From: Nymphaea colorata
Taxonomy: Eukaryota > Streptophyta > Magnoliopsida > Nymphaeales > Nymphaeaceae
Direction of reading: 5' to 3'
Length of the DNA: 64,000 nt
NCBI RefSeq assembly: GCF_008831285.2
Contig: NC_045146.1
Location: forward strand, 8,878,972 to 8,942,971
Under the pieces are notes generated by a model that searched no databases, was not told the origin of the DNA, and was given only the letters and a program-made list of their open reading frames with translations. The translations under genes were made by a program, and so were the position numbers. The stretch's first letter is position 1, and each line of letters opens with the position of its first letter. Below are positions 1-12,120 of the stretch, one piece after another.

Positions 1-1690
1 TGGAAACTCTGGTGCTTTAGGCACCAAGCTAAACACCAAGGAGTTGTCAGACGCCTTAGAGATGCCAAACATGAAGTTTGGAATTCATGTACTGAGGTAT
101 TTTATAAACAACAGTGGCCTTCTCCTATTGCGACTGCAATCAAATTGTGGCTTTGCACAAAAATTTTGACTCCATTGTGGCAGATCGAAGACCCTCCCAG
201 ACGGCTGATTGAGCTGGTCTTTGTGGAGAACAAAAATGGTAAATCATGTGCTTGAAGAGGGCTTTGCTGGTCTGCTGGTCGTAGGGGCGAGAATGAAGTT
301 TTGTTGTTGGACTCCCTGCTGGATACAAGAATTGCTGTCAAAGCCAACTCAGATCGATGGACTTCATGGTTACGGAAAAGGATTGCTGCTTATATTGACG
401 GAACCAAGAAGTTCCTGTTTTGGCAATGGTTTACAATTTTTTGTATGTTGATAATGATGCTCTTTCCCTCCAGGTGGTCTCCTTGCTCGTGGAGCAGGAA
501 GTGATTGATGTTTAGCATGTTGGCATTTGGGCCATGAGGCCTCATTCTTTTATTCTTTGATCTTTGTAATTCTTTCAGCTTTAATGGATCAGGGGTAACC
601 CCAGCCCGTTTTGGCTAAAAATCAGCAAGAACTATCTGCTGGACATGAAACCGGGACTTAATGAACCCCAACGTGAGTCATCCCAAGAACCCTTCTAACA
701 CCAATAAGAATTATGATCAAACCCAAGATTATCACAATTCGCTTATGGTTGTAGAATTTTACCCTTCAATGATCGATCCCCAAGATCCACAAAATATAGC
801 TGCTGCATAACAGCCATTGACCGAGAAACTATGTTATTCATTGCCAGCCAAGATCTGGGTCTATAGTAGTTTGCTCATGAGCAACCAAAGTTGAGTGTGA
901 ACTCCCTCCGGCTTGGGCTGGCTGTCCAAGTATGGGCATAACAGAACTATGAGCAGGGAGATACGACCCCCACAAGCTGGTAGCCAAGAAAACAATCTGG
1001 AGGATGTCTCAAGAAATTGATAGCATAGCTAAAGCACCTTCTTGCGCCTTGATTCACCTCCAGGACCTTCACTAAAACGCTGAACTTCAAATTGTTGTTT
1101 TCTGAGGTATCAAGTAGAATCTTCTGTCCAAATTTCAGACCAAAGTCGTTTTATATGGCAAGAGCCTATGGATTAAATTTTGTGAAATTCGAGCTGCCCA
1201 TGATTTATAACAATTCTTGGAAGAGGGCTCATTCTATATATCTCTGAAAACCTATTCATCAGTGTTACCTGTTTTCATTTTTCGCTTTTTAAATTGATTT
1301 CATTATTAAATGATTTAAGAAGAATAGAAACTTTGGTCCGAGTAATCTCTAGAACGTGTACGTTTTTTTTTTTTTTTGTGTCAGTTCACTAGTTTAGCCT
1401 CTGTTTCGCTTATTTTTCAGATCTAACCAGAGTCTGTAGGATTTTGTTCTTTATAGCAATGCACACGGCATTTTATAGCAATATTTTGATTTTTGCCTCC
1501 ATTTCTGTTGAGTAGTTAGATTTTAGGTCTAGAGTTTATGCTCCAAACTAGAGAATCTTTGAGTCATATATAATTTATCATAAATTTTTTGAGACCTGAC
1601 CCACTAAAAACTCAAATTTTATTGTGTTGTTGGATTTTTCATTTTCAGTAAAAAAAAAGTGTCTCTAGTGCTATCTTTCTCATGTAATTT
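1..1690. other. Unrecognised region at left edge
   Basis: No gene can be supported here. Short plus-strand frames are open over about 209-504, but they shift frame repeatedly and I do not recognise the product. The sequence could be an old pseudogene, since several stretches around 300-510 read as plausible protein in alternating frames. A 12-base T run lies near 1366, and AT-rich DNA without features follows to about 1690, where the retroelement relic starts. Confidence 0.3.
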
Positions 1691-3990
1691 CTTTGTAAAT
1701 ATTAGTTTTAATAAGGTCACACCAAAAGATGACCACCCATTGCTGAACATTGATATGCTGGTGGACAGTACTATTGGCCATGAAAAATCCTCCTTTGTGG
1801 ATGTGGTTGGCTATGCTGGGTACAATCATATGAAGTTGTCAACAAGGGACCAGCTTGAGACTTGTTTCCGCAAACCATAAGAGACTTTCTGCTATACAGT
1901 GATGCTATTTGGGCTACAAAATTGAGGACCATTGTATCAAAGGGCAAGGACCACTATCTTCTATGACCATAAGCATAAATTCATGAACACTTATGCAGAT
2001 GACATCTTGGTCAATCCAAGACCTGTGAAAATCATGTTGGGGTGTTGACACTAGCTTTTAACAAGTTACTACAATATAAGATGAGGTTAAGTCCACAAAA
2101 AATGTCTTTGGTATCGAGTCAACCAACTTCTCTAGTTCATCGTCACAAAGAAAAGGGTAGAAGTAGATTGAGCCAAAACCAATGTCATATACACATGCCA
2201 GTCCCAACTAATCTCAAAGAGCTATGCAGCTTACAAGGTAGAATACACGTTATTAGGCTGTTCATTTCTTAACCTTGCCCTCAAAATTAACCCTCTAGTC
2301 TTTTTGCCGCCAGTGTTGGGAACACAACTTCTGTTATATATCCGTAAATAATTTTGCTCGTCGATGATGATACAATACAAAGCAGGCTGCAAGATTGAAC
2401 ATGTTATATTATGTTAACAAGACCTGCATATAGGAGAAGACTTGTCTGGCTCTCATCTGGTGTGTTAGAAGCTTCGACATTATCAATTTGCATTACAAGT
2501 CAAAGTAATTTCTCAGTTAAGGCCTTTCAAGGATGTTTTGTAACCATTATTTCTTAGCAGCAGAATCACCAAATGGCAAGTACTCCTTATGCAATACGAC
2601 TTGGAGTACATCTCATAGAAATTCATTAAGGGACAAACATTAGCCAATCAGTTAATAGAGTTTGTTCTAGCAGAAGAGTTAAAAGCTGAGGACAGTTTCC
2701 TATATAAAATGTCGTATTTGTGAACCCAAGTATAGTATGGACTCTTTTCTTTGGTGGATCTAAAAACATGGCTGGAACAAGTACATACATTCTCCTTCTC
2801 ATACTGGAAAGCGAGATGATCCTCTATTATCTCAAGTTAAAACTTGCACTCATAACATGGTATGAGTTAAAGAGGCTGTTGGACTTCAAAGTCAAGAGGG
2901 TGCATTCATATTGTGACTCTCTGCTGATCATAAACCAAGTCAATCAGGAGAGGAAAGTAAACACATCCAAAGTTAATGTCATACCATAAAGCTGCTAGGA
3001 TGCTAGTTGCACAGTTAGAGGAATTCCAAACCTTTCATATCAAAAGAGAGTTCAACTAGTTTGCAGGTGGTATGACCAGCTTAGACTTGATCATCACAAT
3101 TAAGAGAGCATAGCCATGTAGGGCCTTTAAGGTTGGGAGACTTAGTTGGCTGACCTACGAAACACATGAACATGTTAACAAGGTTGTGTTAGAAGAAATA
3201 CCTTAGCACCAAAATTTCAAGAGCTACATGGAATCAGGAGAATTCCCTCTAGACATACCAAAGGAAGAGCAAAAGACCATTCAAAGGATGTGAAGAAGAT
3301 ATATTTCATTTTAATAGAAGTCATATATAGGAGAGACAACAAAGAGGAGGCACAACGAGTAGGCGAGGAAGCACATGAAATGATCTGGAGTGGCCATCCA
3401 TGTTGGCTGCCAAACCTTAGTTAAGCAGCAAGTTCGAGCATACTATTGTTGGCAAACCATAAAACAAGACTATTATAAGCATATCAAATGGTACCTCAAG
3501 TGTCAGACACACGCTGGCTCGATCCATGCTCCACCCGCGTACTTACACTTTTTATTTTCACCATAGCCCTTTTTATGTGCGAATTTGATATAGTGGGTCC
3601 AATTAATCCATTTGCATTTAACTGTCACAAATACTTCCTTTTTGCAACAAAATATTTTACAAAATGGGTTGAGGTAGCCACTCTCAGAATGGTAGAAGAG
3701 AAACACATCATGTCTTTCGTTCACAAGGACATCCTATGCAGGCTTGGACTACCATATAACATTGTGTTGACAGTGCCACCCATTTCAAGAACAAAAGAAT
3801 ACAAGATGTTTGTGTTAAGTTCAGAATTAAGTACCATTTCTCTACCCCACATTATACACAAGAAAATGGCCAGACTGAAGCCACAAATGCAATCTTTATC
3901 TAAATCATAGAAAGAACTATGAAAACAGGCTGACTGGCATGAAACAATTATGATGCTTTATAGGCTTATAGAACAACAATTAGGACATGT
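1690..3990 (+). mobile_element. Ty3/gypsy Tat-lineage pol relic (RT, RNase H, integrase)
   Basis: This is a heavily mutated retrotransposon polymerase region on the plus strand. In scattered frames it shows reverse transcriptase pieces (FVDVVGYAGYN near 1792, then the palm motif NTYADDILV near 1986), an RNase H tail near 2580-2700 (LEYIS, QTLANQLIEFVLAEELKAED), a second archaeal-type RNase H near 2715-3060 (LFFGGSKNMAG, CDSLLIINQVN), and an integrase core near 3490-3960 (FDIVGPINPF, KYFTKWVEVATL, ENGQTEATN). The two RNase H domains are a known hallmark of the Tat/Ogre/Athila group. The integrase stretch that should hold the second catalytic Asp is scrambled, and stops and frameshifts are frequent, so it is dead. 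The 5' half of RT, protease and gag are missing. The same domain order appears on the minus strand at 45.5-48.5 kb, so a related element is present twice. Confidence 0.85.
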
Positions 3991-5270
3991 ACATGAACAT
4001 GCACTGTAGTGCATTAATTTCGTGTTGTTTCACATAGGCACACACACTTCAATGTGTGAATTTCATGCTTCGGTGCACACAAATATCACAAGCATCATAG
4101 TACCTACAAGCACAAAATAACTCATGCAACAAGCATACAAAATTTCCAAGAGTTTCAAATCTGGTTTCATCATTTGCTAAAAGGTCTTTACAAATCTATC
4201 ACATTTTTGTATCCAGGTCAAGAAAGTGCCAATGTGATGTCAATATTTTTTTTAAATCTTTTCTGATTAGTGATCGATAATAAATGAATAATGAAGGTCT
4301 CAATAAGATCATAATATAAGCTACAAGTAGCTATCAATGAAATTGAGGGAATCAAAATTTAGGAAATGTCACTAACTTTGATAGCCAAGTATAAGCAGGG
4401 ACCTAGCAGAATCTAGATGAGAACAAAGCTCAAAATTGACCTGAGCATAACATGCTATGCACTGCAAAATGAATGCTATATTTGGGCTCGGGGCAAGTAC
4501 AGTAATTCCTCTAAATCACAAATCCAGAGTACAAGGTGTACAAATAATTGACTTCTGAACATTTTGTTCATTGCGAACCCATGAAATTAAATGGGTTGAA
4601 AGGTCAACAAAGTTACACAGAATTACCAAAGCAATGCGCTTTCTAGTAGCTTGTGGGATGGTGAGGTGTTTCCTCCACACGGTGAAGGTCAGAGATAAAA
4701 GAAAGGAAAAAAAAAAAAAAGATCAAGAGCTAAAATGTGAAATGAGAAGAAAAGGAGCAAAGGATAAACTGCAAAAATGAAAGGAAATAGTGTCTCCATA
4801 GAAGGCAAGAATCATTTGGATCAAAGCTCTCACATAAAGATGGCAAGGTCTGCTATGACTATGAGGCAACCAAGTTAGTGTCTGCTCCTTTATGAGATTC
4901 TCCATGACATTGAGAATGGCTCCTAAACTTATATTTTGGAAACAGAGAGAAATTCATTCTAGAAAGCTTGATGATAATGATAAGGGAAGATTCTAACTCT
5001 CGAGGGGAATTGGAGTTGGCAAAAATTTTCATCAGATGATAGAGGGGCACCTTTTGAACAATGTCTTAATAAGCATCTCTTACAACGTTGCACCATTGCT
5101 CACATGGGGGCATCTTTCATTTCAAACAAGGCGTTGAACAAATGTTTCAGAACAAGCATCTTTGACTATGTTACACCAGTGCTCACATTGAGATATCTTT
5201 TTATTTTTCTGCAACGGAGGCCTTGTCCTTGTGCATCTGAACATCACATACAAAATTAGAATTTTTTTCC
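3990..5270. other. AT-rich spacer without recognisable gene
   Basis: I see no coding signal. Around 4000-4110 there is a run of CACAC and TGTGAA-type motifs, and a poly-A stretch lies near 4710. The small plus-strand frame at 4571-4780 is lysine-rich because of the A-rich sequence and matches no family I know. Confidence 0.4.
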
Positions 5271-6120
5271 CCAAAAATTGGCATGTTTGATCTTTGTCAC
5301 TAAGTACAACTTTCACCGGCTTAGTATCAGAGAAGAAATATGTAAGCATCTCAAATTTTCCATCATATCCAATTGACCATTTTACTCTTCACAATTTGAT
5401 TTTAAACCAATTTTACCAAAAACATTTCAACCATAGGGGCCATCCACTTGAACCAAAGCTAGACCCATCTAACATAGGCACCTAAACTTAGACTGGGCTC
5501 ACCTAGGTTGTCACCACTCTACCAAATGACCATTTTACCCTTGAATTTTAGCAAACCTTCAAAATTATGGGAATTATTTGAAACCAGTTTAACCAAACAT
5601 CCTAGATCGGATCAGATTAGACCTATGATTAAGATCCCAATCCAACATTATAAGTCTGATCAAACCGGACATTTAATCCAACTATTAAAATCTCATCCCG
5701 AACATGATCATATTAGACATCTGATCCAAATCCCATATCCTAAGTCAACATTTTTTACTAGATCAGATTAGTTTGCTGATCCAGATTCTTATCCAAATCC
5801 AACATCTTAGACGAGATCATATTAAACTTTTGATCTATATCCAAATCCAACATCTTAGACCGGATCATATTAGACTTTTCATCTATATCCAAATCCAACA
5901 TCTTAGACCAGATCATATTAGATCTCTAATTCTGAACCTAATCCATCACTCAAGAGTAGGACAGATCAGATGTTTTGGTTCATTATCCTAGATTCAAATT
6001 CACATCCAATGTCTCTAGTCTGAATCAATCAAAATTTCTGGTTCAAATCTGAAATTTGAACCAAATCCAATACACCCTATTAATGACTCGCAGATCACTT
6101 TTCATTCATGGGCCACATAG
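5270..6120. mobile_element. LTR-like retroelement sequence
   Basis: This stretch resembles the long LTRs of the Tat-type element at 41.2-56.9 kb in style and in short shared phrases: repeated GATCCAAATCC-type strings, GACTGGGCTCACCTAGG, and a phrase near 5523 (AAATGACCATTTTACCC) that recurs almost unchanged near 63022. It is best read as a degraded LTR of the same broad family, possibly belonging to the plus-strand pol relic to its left. No ends can be fixed. Confidence 0.45.
5803..5946. repeat. 48-bp tandem repeat, about 3 copies
   Basis: Three copies of a 48-bp unit start at 5803, 5851 and 5899, each opening with CATCTTAGAC and containing ATCATATTA and CCAAATCCAA. The copies differ by only a few bases; the third decays after about 30 bases. 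Because the unit is a multiple of three it yields a repeated 16-residue peptide, but there is no sign that it is translated. Confidence 0.85.
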
Positions 6121-7930
6121 GTTTACAAAACACGCTTCTTACCCTCATGTTCAACATGAATGGCCGCACACAACACCTTCTCCTAGGAAGCTTTGTGATT
6201 GATTTCTGCATCACTGAATGAGTCATTAATCCAACTGTAGTAAAAATATCACGACCCTTGTATTTCTACTGATAGTGCAATTCCAAAAGTTTTTTTTTTA
6301 TTTTTTTATCATGGATTAAAAAATTATTTATAAATTCATGGGTTTGAAAACTCATTTTTTTCAAAATTTCATCTGTATTTGGTTGATTGCTCATGGATGT
6401 TTAGATAATTTTAAATGTTAAGAGGCATAACTTAACCCTCGAACTGATTATCCTTGGTAAAGGCATAAAAAATGGTTTGACCTCATATCAAGATGCAGAT
6501 CCCATCTCCTTTGTTTTGGTCATGCATTTTGAAAATTTCAGGCGAATTACTTCTTTAAAACCTTTCATCCACTCTCTCTCTCTCTCTCTCTCTCGCTCTC
6601 TTTTTAAACTCCCTCCATTTTGTAATAAGATGTCCTCCCCTATTGCGGGTGGAGGAAGTTCAAATTTTGCATGCATACAATGGAGAATGCACTCAGACTA
6701 GCGCTCTATTCAAAACTACGGTCCAGCCGTCCAGGAATAACAGGTCAAGGCTATGCAAGCTAGTTCATTGCACACCCCTCTACCTAATGGGTTGAATTCT
6801 AGGATTTGCAGCATATACACTCGCTCACACGAATAGACATAAACATGCACACCATAGAGTCTGTATCGGATTTATGGATTTAATATCCGATATTTTACTT
6901 AAAGCATGAGCAACCAAAGACATGCAACTGATTAGGCTTAATAAATACAAAAAAACAAGTTCTGCCAAACATGTCCCCGGCTTAGTTAGCCCCAAATTAA
7001 ACCTTGTTCCACAAATTCATATACCCCATTTGCAATACAGAACACATATAAAGATTGGCAACACGAGGGATACACATACATCATGAATGACCAAAGGTTC
7101 CATAAGCTACCACAAAACATGTGACACCATGTGTGTTCAGAAAATTGATAAAATAAGATCAGAGTTTTGCACAAGATTAGCAAACATGTACAAAAGAAAA
7201 GAACATCCTCCTAATCAAGAGAATCGAAAGTGACACGTGGGCCAAACCACAAGCAGCAAAAATAAGATAATCGGTGCATTAAAATAAAATAACAGAAATA
7301 ATCATAGGAAACAAAAAAACATAGCGAACATTCTGCTTTGATATGTCCTAAAATAAGCAACATCAACGTAAGAAAACTGATAAGTACTTGGTTGTCAAGC
7401 CAAATCAAAGGACTTACATAAAACGTCGCATGCTCTTTTGAAACGAATATTAAGATTTAAAATGACATGAGTTTTTCTGGTAATTAGAGAGCCTGCAATG
7501 ACATTAGCAAATATTAGTAAGGAATATGACACCAAATAATGAAAAGAATGAATTCCGATAGGATAGCGAACTCGGAAAAATTAAAGCCGACATACAACTG
7601 AAGAATAAAAAGCAGAAAATACGAAAGGACACACCACACCAAGAGGTCGGAGCATTGCAATCAACTGATGACATCAACACAAAAGAAAGGTAACATAGCA
7701 GATAACTCGATGGATCAATTAAAATATAAAACTAAAAGAATGAAAATAATCGTCGGGAAATTGACAATAGTGATAGCAAAAAAGAGGGCATAGAAAAAAA
7801 GAAAATCCTAAAAAAAAAAATGAACACATAATAGATCACAGAAGGACCGAGGCTTACCTATGTGTTGAGGGTCCTGGTTGGTAGGAGACAATGCCAAAGA
7901 AGTAGTAGGGGCATTGGAAAAGCAAATAAG
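6120..7930. other. No gene seen; (CT)n microsatellite at 6572-6606
   Basis: No recognisable protein or RNA gene. The only marked feature is a CT dinucleotide run of about 30 bases at 6572-6606. From 6900 to 7860 the sequence is A-rich with short open frames on the minus strand that look like chance. Confidence 0.5.
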
Positions 7931-7935
7931 GGAAC

Positions 7936-8499
7936 TAAACTTCTTGTTTGGATGGAGGGAAAGGAAAAGATTGAACAATTAATCATTTGTTTGGTTGATT
8001 AATTAAAAAGAAGGGAAAGGAAAGAAAAGTAAAAAATTTGTTTGGTTGCAAAGGTAAGGAAAAGAAAGGGAGGGAATGGAAAGAATGTTCTAATGTAAAT
8101 CCAATCCCTTCAAAATTGGAGGGATTGGGAAGGAAAGGAAAAACCTATTTATTTTTGCCGTGTATACCCTTGACCTTGCGTGGCTCTTTCTCTCCCTCCC
8201 CGCCGTTGGTCAAGACTACGATGGGTGCCGAGTCTGTCTGTCTCTCCCTTCCCGCCACTGATCAAGACTTGGATGGTAATTTTTCTCATTCAGACCATAC
8301 CGACCATCACCGGGGTCACCATCGCCGCCGTTGGACAGTGGGCTGCCGCTGTTCATTGTGTTCCCAATACACCTCTACAATTGAATGTTAGGAGCATTAT
8401 TGTAAAATAATATAAATTCTATCATTTCCTTTCCTTTATGTAGTCTAAATAAACATGATTTTAGAAATTCTTTCCCTTCTATCCAAACAAACTTTATAA
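7936..8499. mobile_element. Probable MITE with TTGTTTGGAT termini
   Basis: The left end near 7944 reads TTGTTTGGATGGAGGGAAAG, and the reverse complement of the right end near 8491 reads TTGTTTGGATAGAAGGGAAA, a terminal inverted repeat with only two or three differences. TAA trinucleotides flank both ends (7936-7938 and about 8497-8499), which would suit a PIF/Harbinger (Tourist-like) insertion, but the terminal bases do not align perfectly. The termini resemble common plant MITE ends. Inside, a TTTGTTTGGTTG phrase recurs near 7988 and 8037. The 117-residue frame across 8038-8391 shows no known domain. Confidence 0.55.
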
Positions 8500-8916
8500 T
8501 CAATGAGGGGATGATGCTGGAAAAGTAGCAACGATCGATGGAATCCAATGATGACCATAGTCAAAGAAGGAGAGAAAAGGAAGCCAAGTAAGATCAAAGA
8601 AGGCCAAAGCTAAAAATCCCTCTCCCTCTCTCTCTCCCGGGAGAGGCTCACCAAGATGTGCCTATTTATAGGCAAGAGCTAGAGCCAAGGGCTAATGTTA
8701 GGAGATTCAAGAGGGGCCTATACTAGCAAGTATTGTATGGAGAGATGGCCATCCACGGTTGTCGATGATGCCACCCCTTAAAAGTGGAACCCTATTGGCG
8801 AGCCACTTTCATAGGAATGTCAACTGATGGGAGAGACGACGGTACGACAACACAAAAGTAGACATCAAATAGAATTGGACACCAAGCAGATGCTAGCAAA
8901 TAGCAGAAGAGAATGG

Positions 8917-8924
8917 GAGGACAC
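8917..8924. repeat. Target-site duplication GAGGACAC (left)
   Basis: Exact match to 9228-9235 across the MITE. Confidence 0.88.
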
Positions 8925-9227
8925 TAAGGGTGGGTATCGGGCCGGGCCGGTCCGGCCCGGCCCATTTAAATTAAAAAAATATAATTTTAATTATAACATA
9001 ACATTTTTTAATATAAAATATATTTATTAAGAATAAAAAATATTATTAAAACAAAAAAATTTAAAAAAAATATATATTTTTTAACTTACCGGGCCTAAAC
9101 GGGCCGGATCGACCCGGGCCTGGCAATCGGGCCCGAGCCCAGCCCGGGCTGGGATTTTCTCGGCCCAAACCCAGCCCATACCAGGCCGGGCAGGGCCGGC
9201 GGCGACCCGGCCCGACGCCCAGCCTTA
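8925..9227. mobile_element. hAT-type MITE with GC-rich ends and 8-bp TSD
   Basis: This 303-bp element has terminal inverted repeats TAAGGGTGGGTATCGGGCC (left) and TAAGGCTGGGCGTCGGGCC (right, reverse complement). It is flanked by the perfect 8-bp direct repeat GAGGACAC at 8917-8924 and 9228-9235. An 8-bp duplication is diagnostic of the hAT superfamily. The ends are rich in GGGCC while the middle (about 8965-9080) is almost pure A/T. It has no coding capacity. The same type of termini occurs on the insertion at 54870-55281. Confidence 0.88.
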
Positions 9228-9235
9228 GAGGACAC
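9228..9235. repeat. Target-site duplication GAGGACAC (right)
   Basis: Exact match to 8917-8924. Confidence 0.88.
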
Positions 9236-9985
9236 CAGCATCCAAATGGATACGTCAATGAACAGCGGGAGGCCCCATTGAGAAACAGGTCTCTCTCTCT
9301 CTCTTGTTTCAAGGGCCGATTCGATTGGTTAGGAGACGGGTTGTCTAGTCCAGTGCTCGGTTCAAGGCAGTTCGACCGTTTCAAAACCGGTTCAGTTGAC
9401 ACAAAGCCAGTTTGACCGATTCTGAGGCTGTTCTACCAGTTCTTAGACTAAACCAGGACATTTCATAGCCGGTTGGGTTGATTTGGCAACTAATTCATCC
9501 AAATTAAAGTAGATTTGGCCGACTTATGAGTCATTTCAATCAATATGAAGTTTGACTCTTCAAACCTGAGTTCGATTCGATTGAATTTGACACTAAATCA
9601 GATCTCTCATAGTGCATCCACCCTTTTCTCCATTTTGGATGTGAGAGATAAAGCTTTGTCAAATTAGCATGGATAAGAGTGAGAAGAAGGAATGGGTATC
9701 ATTAGAAAGAGGATGAAGGGTGAGGCATTGGATGCTCATACATAGCCAACTAGCCTTACTATTCAGGAGACTTTTGAAAGGGGATTGCAAACCCTTTTGA
9801 AGCAAGCTTTCAGAAACATTAAAAAAAAAAAACACTTTGCCCCTATCAATTAGATGTATCACAGAAAATTTAGGATGTTTACACAGTATTTCTTCAAATG
9901 TTGATGAAGGCACAACAATGAAAATGGAGAACAAGAATACGGGATAACAGATTTAAATCATGGTGAACAAGGCAATGAGGCAGCA
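9236..9985. other. Spacer before copia relic
   Basis: No gene recognised. Around 9300-9480 the DNA repeats GGTTCRRTTGAC-like strings (for example near 9360-9400 and 9460), a low-order degenerate repeat. The minus-strand frame at 9659-9934 matches no known family. Confidence 0.4.
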
Positions 9986-9989
9986 AGTT

Positions 9990-11638
9990 CAAATCAAGCT
10001 CATGTTAGATTAATTGAGACCAGGTTGATGCATAGGATAGTAAAATCGAATTACAAACATTTGCTTTCTACTACGAATTTTCCACAAGAACCATTCTTAG
10101 TTGAAGAGGTTCTTGGTGATGAGAGGTGGCTGGCTAAAATTAGAGAAGAAATGACTGCATTACATGCAACACAAACAAGGGATCTTGTGCCCCAAAAATG
10201 AGACATGCATGTTATAGGCTTGCTGATGGGTCTTCAAAGCAAAAGTTAAAGCACATTGGACACTATATTGCTTGAAGGCATACCTTCCAGCCAAAAGCTA
10301 CAACGAGGTACCAAGCCTTCATGTTGCTGAAGCTTTCTACTGGTAATTAAACCTACAATAATTAGAGTTGTGTTCACAATTGCTCTAATTGAAGGATGGT
10401 CAATACATCAAATGGATATTAAAAATGCATTCCCTCATGAGATTCTAATCGAACCCAATTTTATGGATTAACAACTCGGGTTTGTGGACTCATCCAAATC
10501 CAACTATTTTTGCAAATTGAAGAAGGGTTTATATGGTCTCCGACAATATTCAAGATTGTGGTTTGACCAATTTACTGATTTCCTATTAACTTTCGGGTTC
10601 TTTTGCAGCCATGCAAATTCACTGTTTTTAATTTACAAAAACAACCAAAGGGGCATAACTTTTATTATTGCAGGTCGACATACTTATTACAAGTGACAAA
10701 AATGATGTTTTAAAGGTGTTCATTTCCACCAATGACACTTTTGCTATAAAAGACATTGGATTACATCATTGCCTCAGTGTAGAGGTGAACAGAAAAAAGC
10801 AACACCATGTTTTTAAACCAGGCATGGTATGCCAAGGAGATACTTAATAAAGCAAATATGGAAAATTGCAGATCAAGCAGAAAGCCTTTGAGGGGCTCAC
10901 CGTATAGTAAGCAGCTATGGTATGCTTTTTTAGATCCAAATTATTATGGAAACATAGTTGGGAGTTTACAGTACTAAACTTTCGCAAGACCAAATATCGT
11001 GCACATTGCTAATTTCCTCTACCAACATAGGCAAGTGCCTATGGAGTTCTACTTCCAATTGGTAACACATATCTTAAGATATATAAAGGCCACCGTACAT
11101 TTTGTATTCAAATTCAATCTACAAATTCTTTGTTTCTCCAAGGATTTCCATATGCATATTGGGTGAGCTGTCCAAACACACATTGATTGAGTATAGGGTA
11201 TATCATCTTTCTTGGGCCAAATTGCAGTTCATGGGAAGCTAACAAACAGACCACGGTAGCATGATCAAGCTTCAAAGAGGAACATTGTGCCTTAGCTTCA
11301 GGAGCAACAAAAATGAGGTGGATATCATATACTTTAAGGGATATTGGAATGACTTCATGTCAAATGCATGTGATATATTGTGACAATTTATTGGCTTTAC
11401 ATTTGACAACAAATATGATTCGTCATTTGAGAACAAATATGATTCGTCAAAGTCTCTCTAAGCACATCTTCATTACCACTATATAGGTGATCAGATGGCC
11501 TCATGATTGTTAGACCTACACACTCCACTGTCTAAGCATGTGACAAAAATATGTAAGAAGACCTTAGGATGTGCTTAGATTGTCCATCTCAGATGAAAAC
11601 TTGGAGTTAATCAAGACCAGCAAGGGCAGGGTGGGAGA
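9990..11638 (+). mobile_element. Ty1/copia pol relic (RT and RNase H)
   Basis: The plus strand reads as a decayed Ty1/copia polymerase: TRLMHRIVKSNYKH near 10020, then WLAKIREEMTALHATQT near 10125, QMDIKNAFPHE near 10415, and an intact short frame at 10484-10696 with CKLKKGLYGLRQ, a hallmark copia reverse transcriptase motif. IKDIGLHH-type sequence follows near 10750, and RNase H phrases (SWEANKQTTVA, EEHCALASGATKMRW, the last near 11276) near 11230-11320. Stops and frameshifts are frequent, and gag, protease and integrase are missing. A G-rich tract near 11620-11638 just before TGTTGACC looks like the polypurine tract. Confidence 0.85.
11628..11638 (+). other. Putative polypurine tract of copia relic
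   Basis: A purine-rich run (GGGTGGGAGA) sits immediately before a TGTTGA start, the usual layout of the polypurine tract and 3' LTR of plant copia elements. Confidence 0.5.
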
Positions 11639-12120
11639 TGTTGACCAAGGATTACATCTGAATGGTAATGCCAAAGTAGGAAATCAACAAAAGGAGATAG
11701 TGTAAAGTCATGGACAGGAGTTGACAAATTGGGTTAGTATAACATAGACATATGTTAGAAAATAAATAATAATGGAAATATCGTACTTTATGTGGCACAA
11801 AATAAACTTGCAAAACAACTTTTGTGTTGAAGAAAGAAGGCACTCATATAACTCACAACACACACATGACCACCTTGGTGCAGTCTACACTTGGTATACA
11901 TGGATGCACACTCCCAAACACCTATTTATATGACCTTTATGGTCATAACTCATGATCCATAACTTCCATCCTACTGATGGTATACCTCATGATATAAACT
12001 ACATTACATTCATGATATTAAAAAAATTAAAATAACATTAAAACATGAATTAAATATAAACCATAATGGCCATTACCCTTGGTAACTCATATTGACATAA
12101 CTAGACCATATTAACAAATA
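11639..12120 (+). mobile_element. Putative 3' LTR of copia relic (right end not defined)
   Basis: An LTR would begin at TGTTGACC (11639), directly after the polypurine tract. No second LTR copy was found upstream, so the right boundary given here is a guess; no TG...CA pair can be confirmed. Confidence 0.35.
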
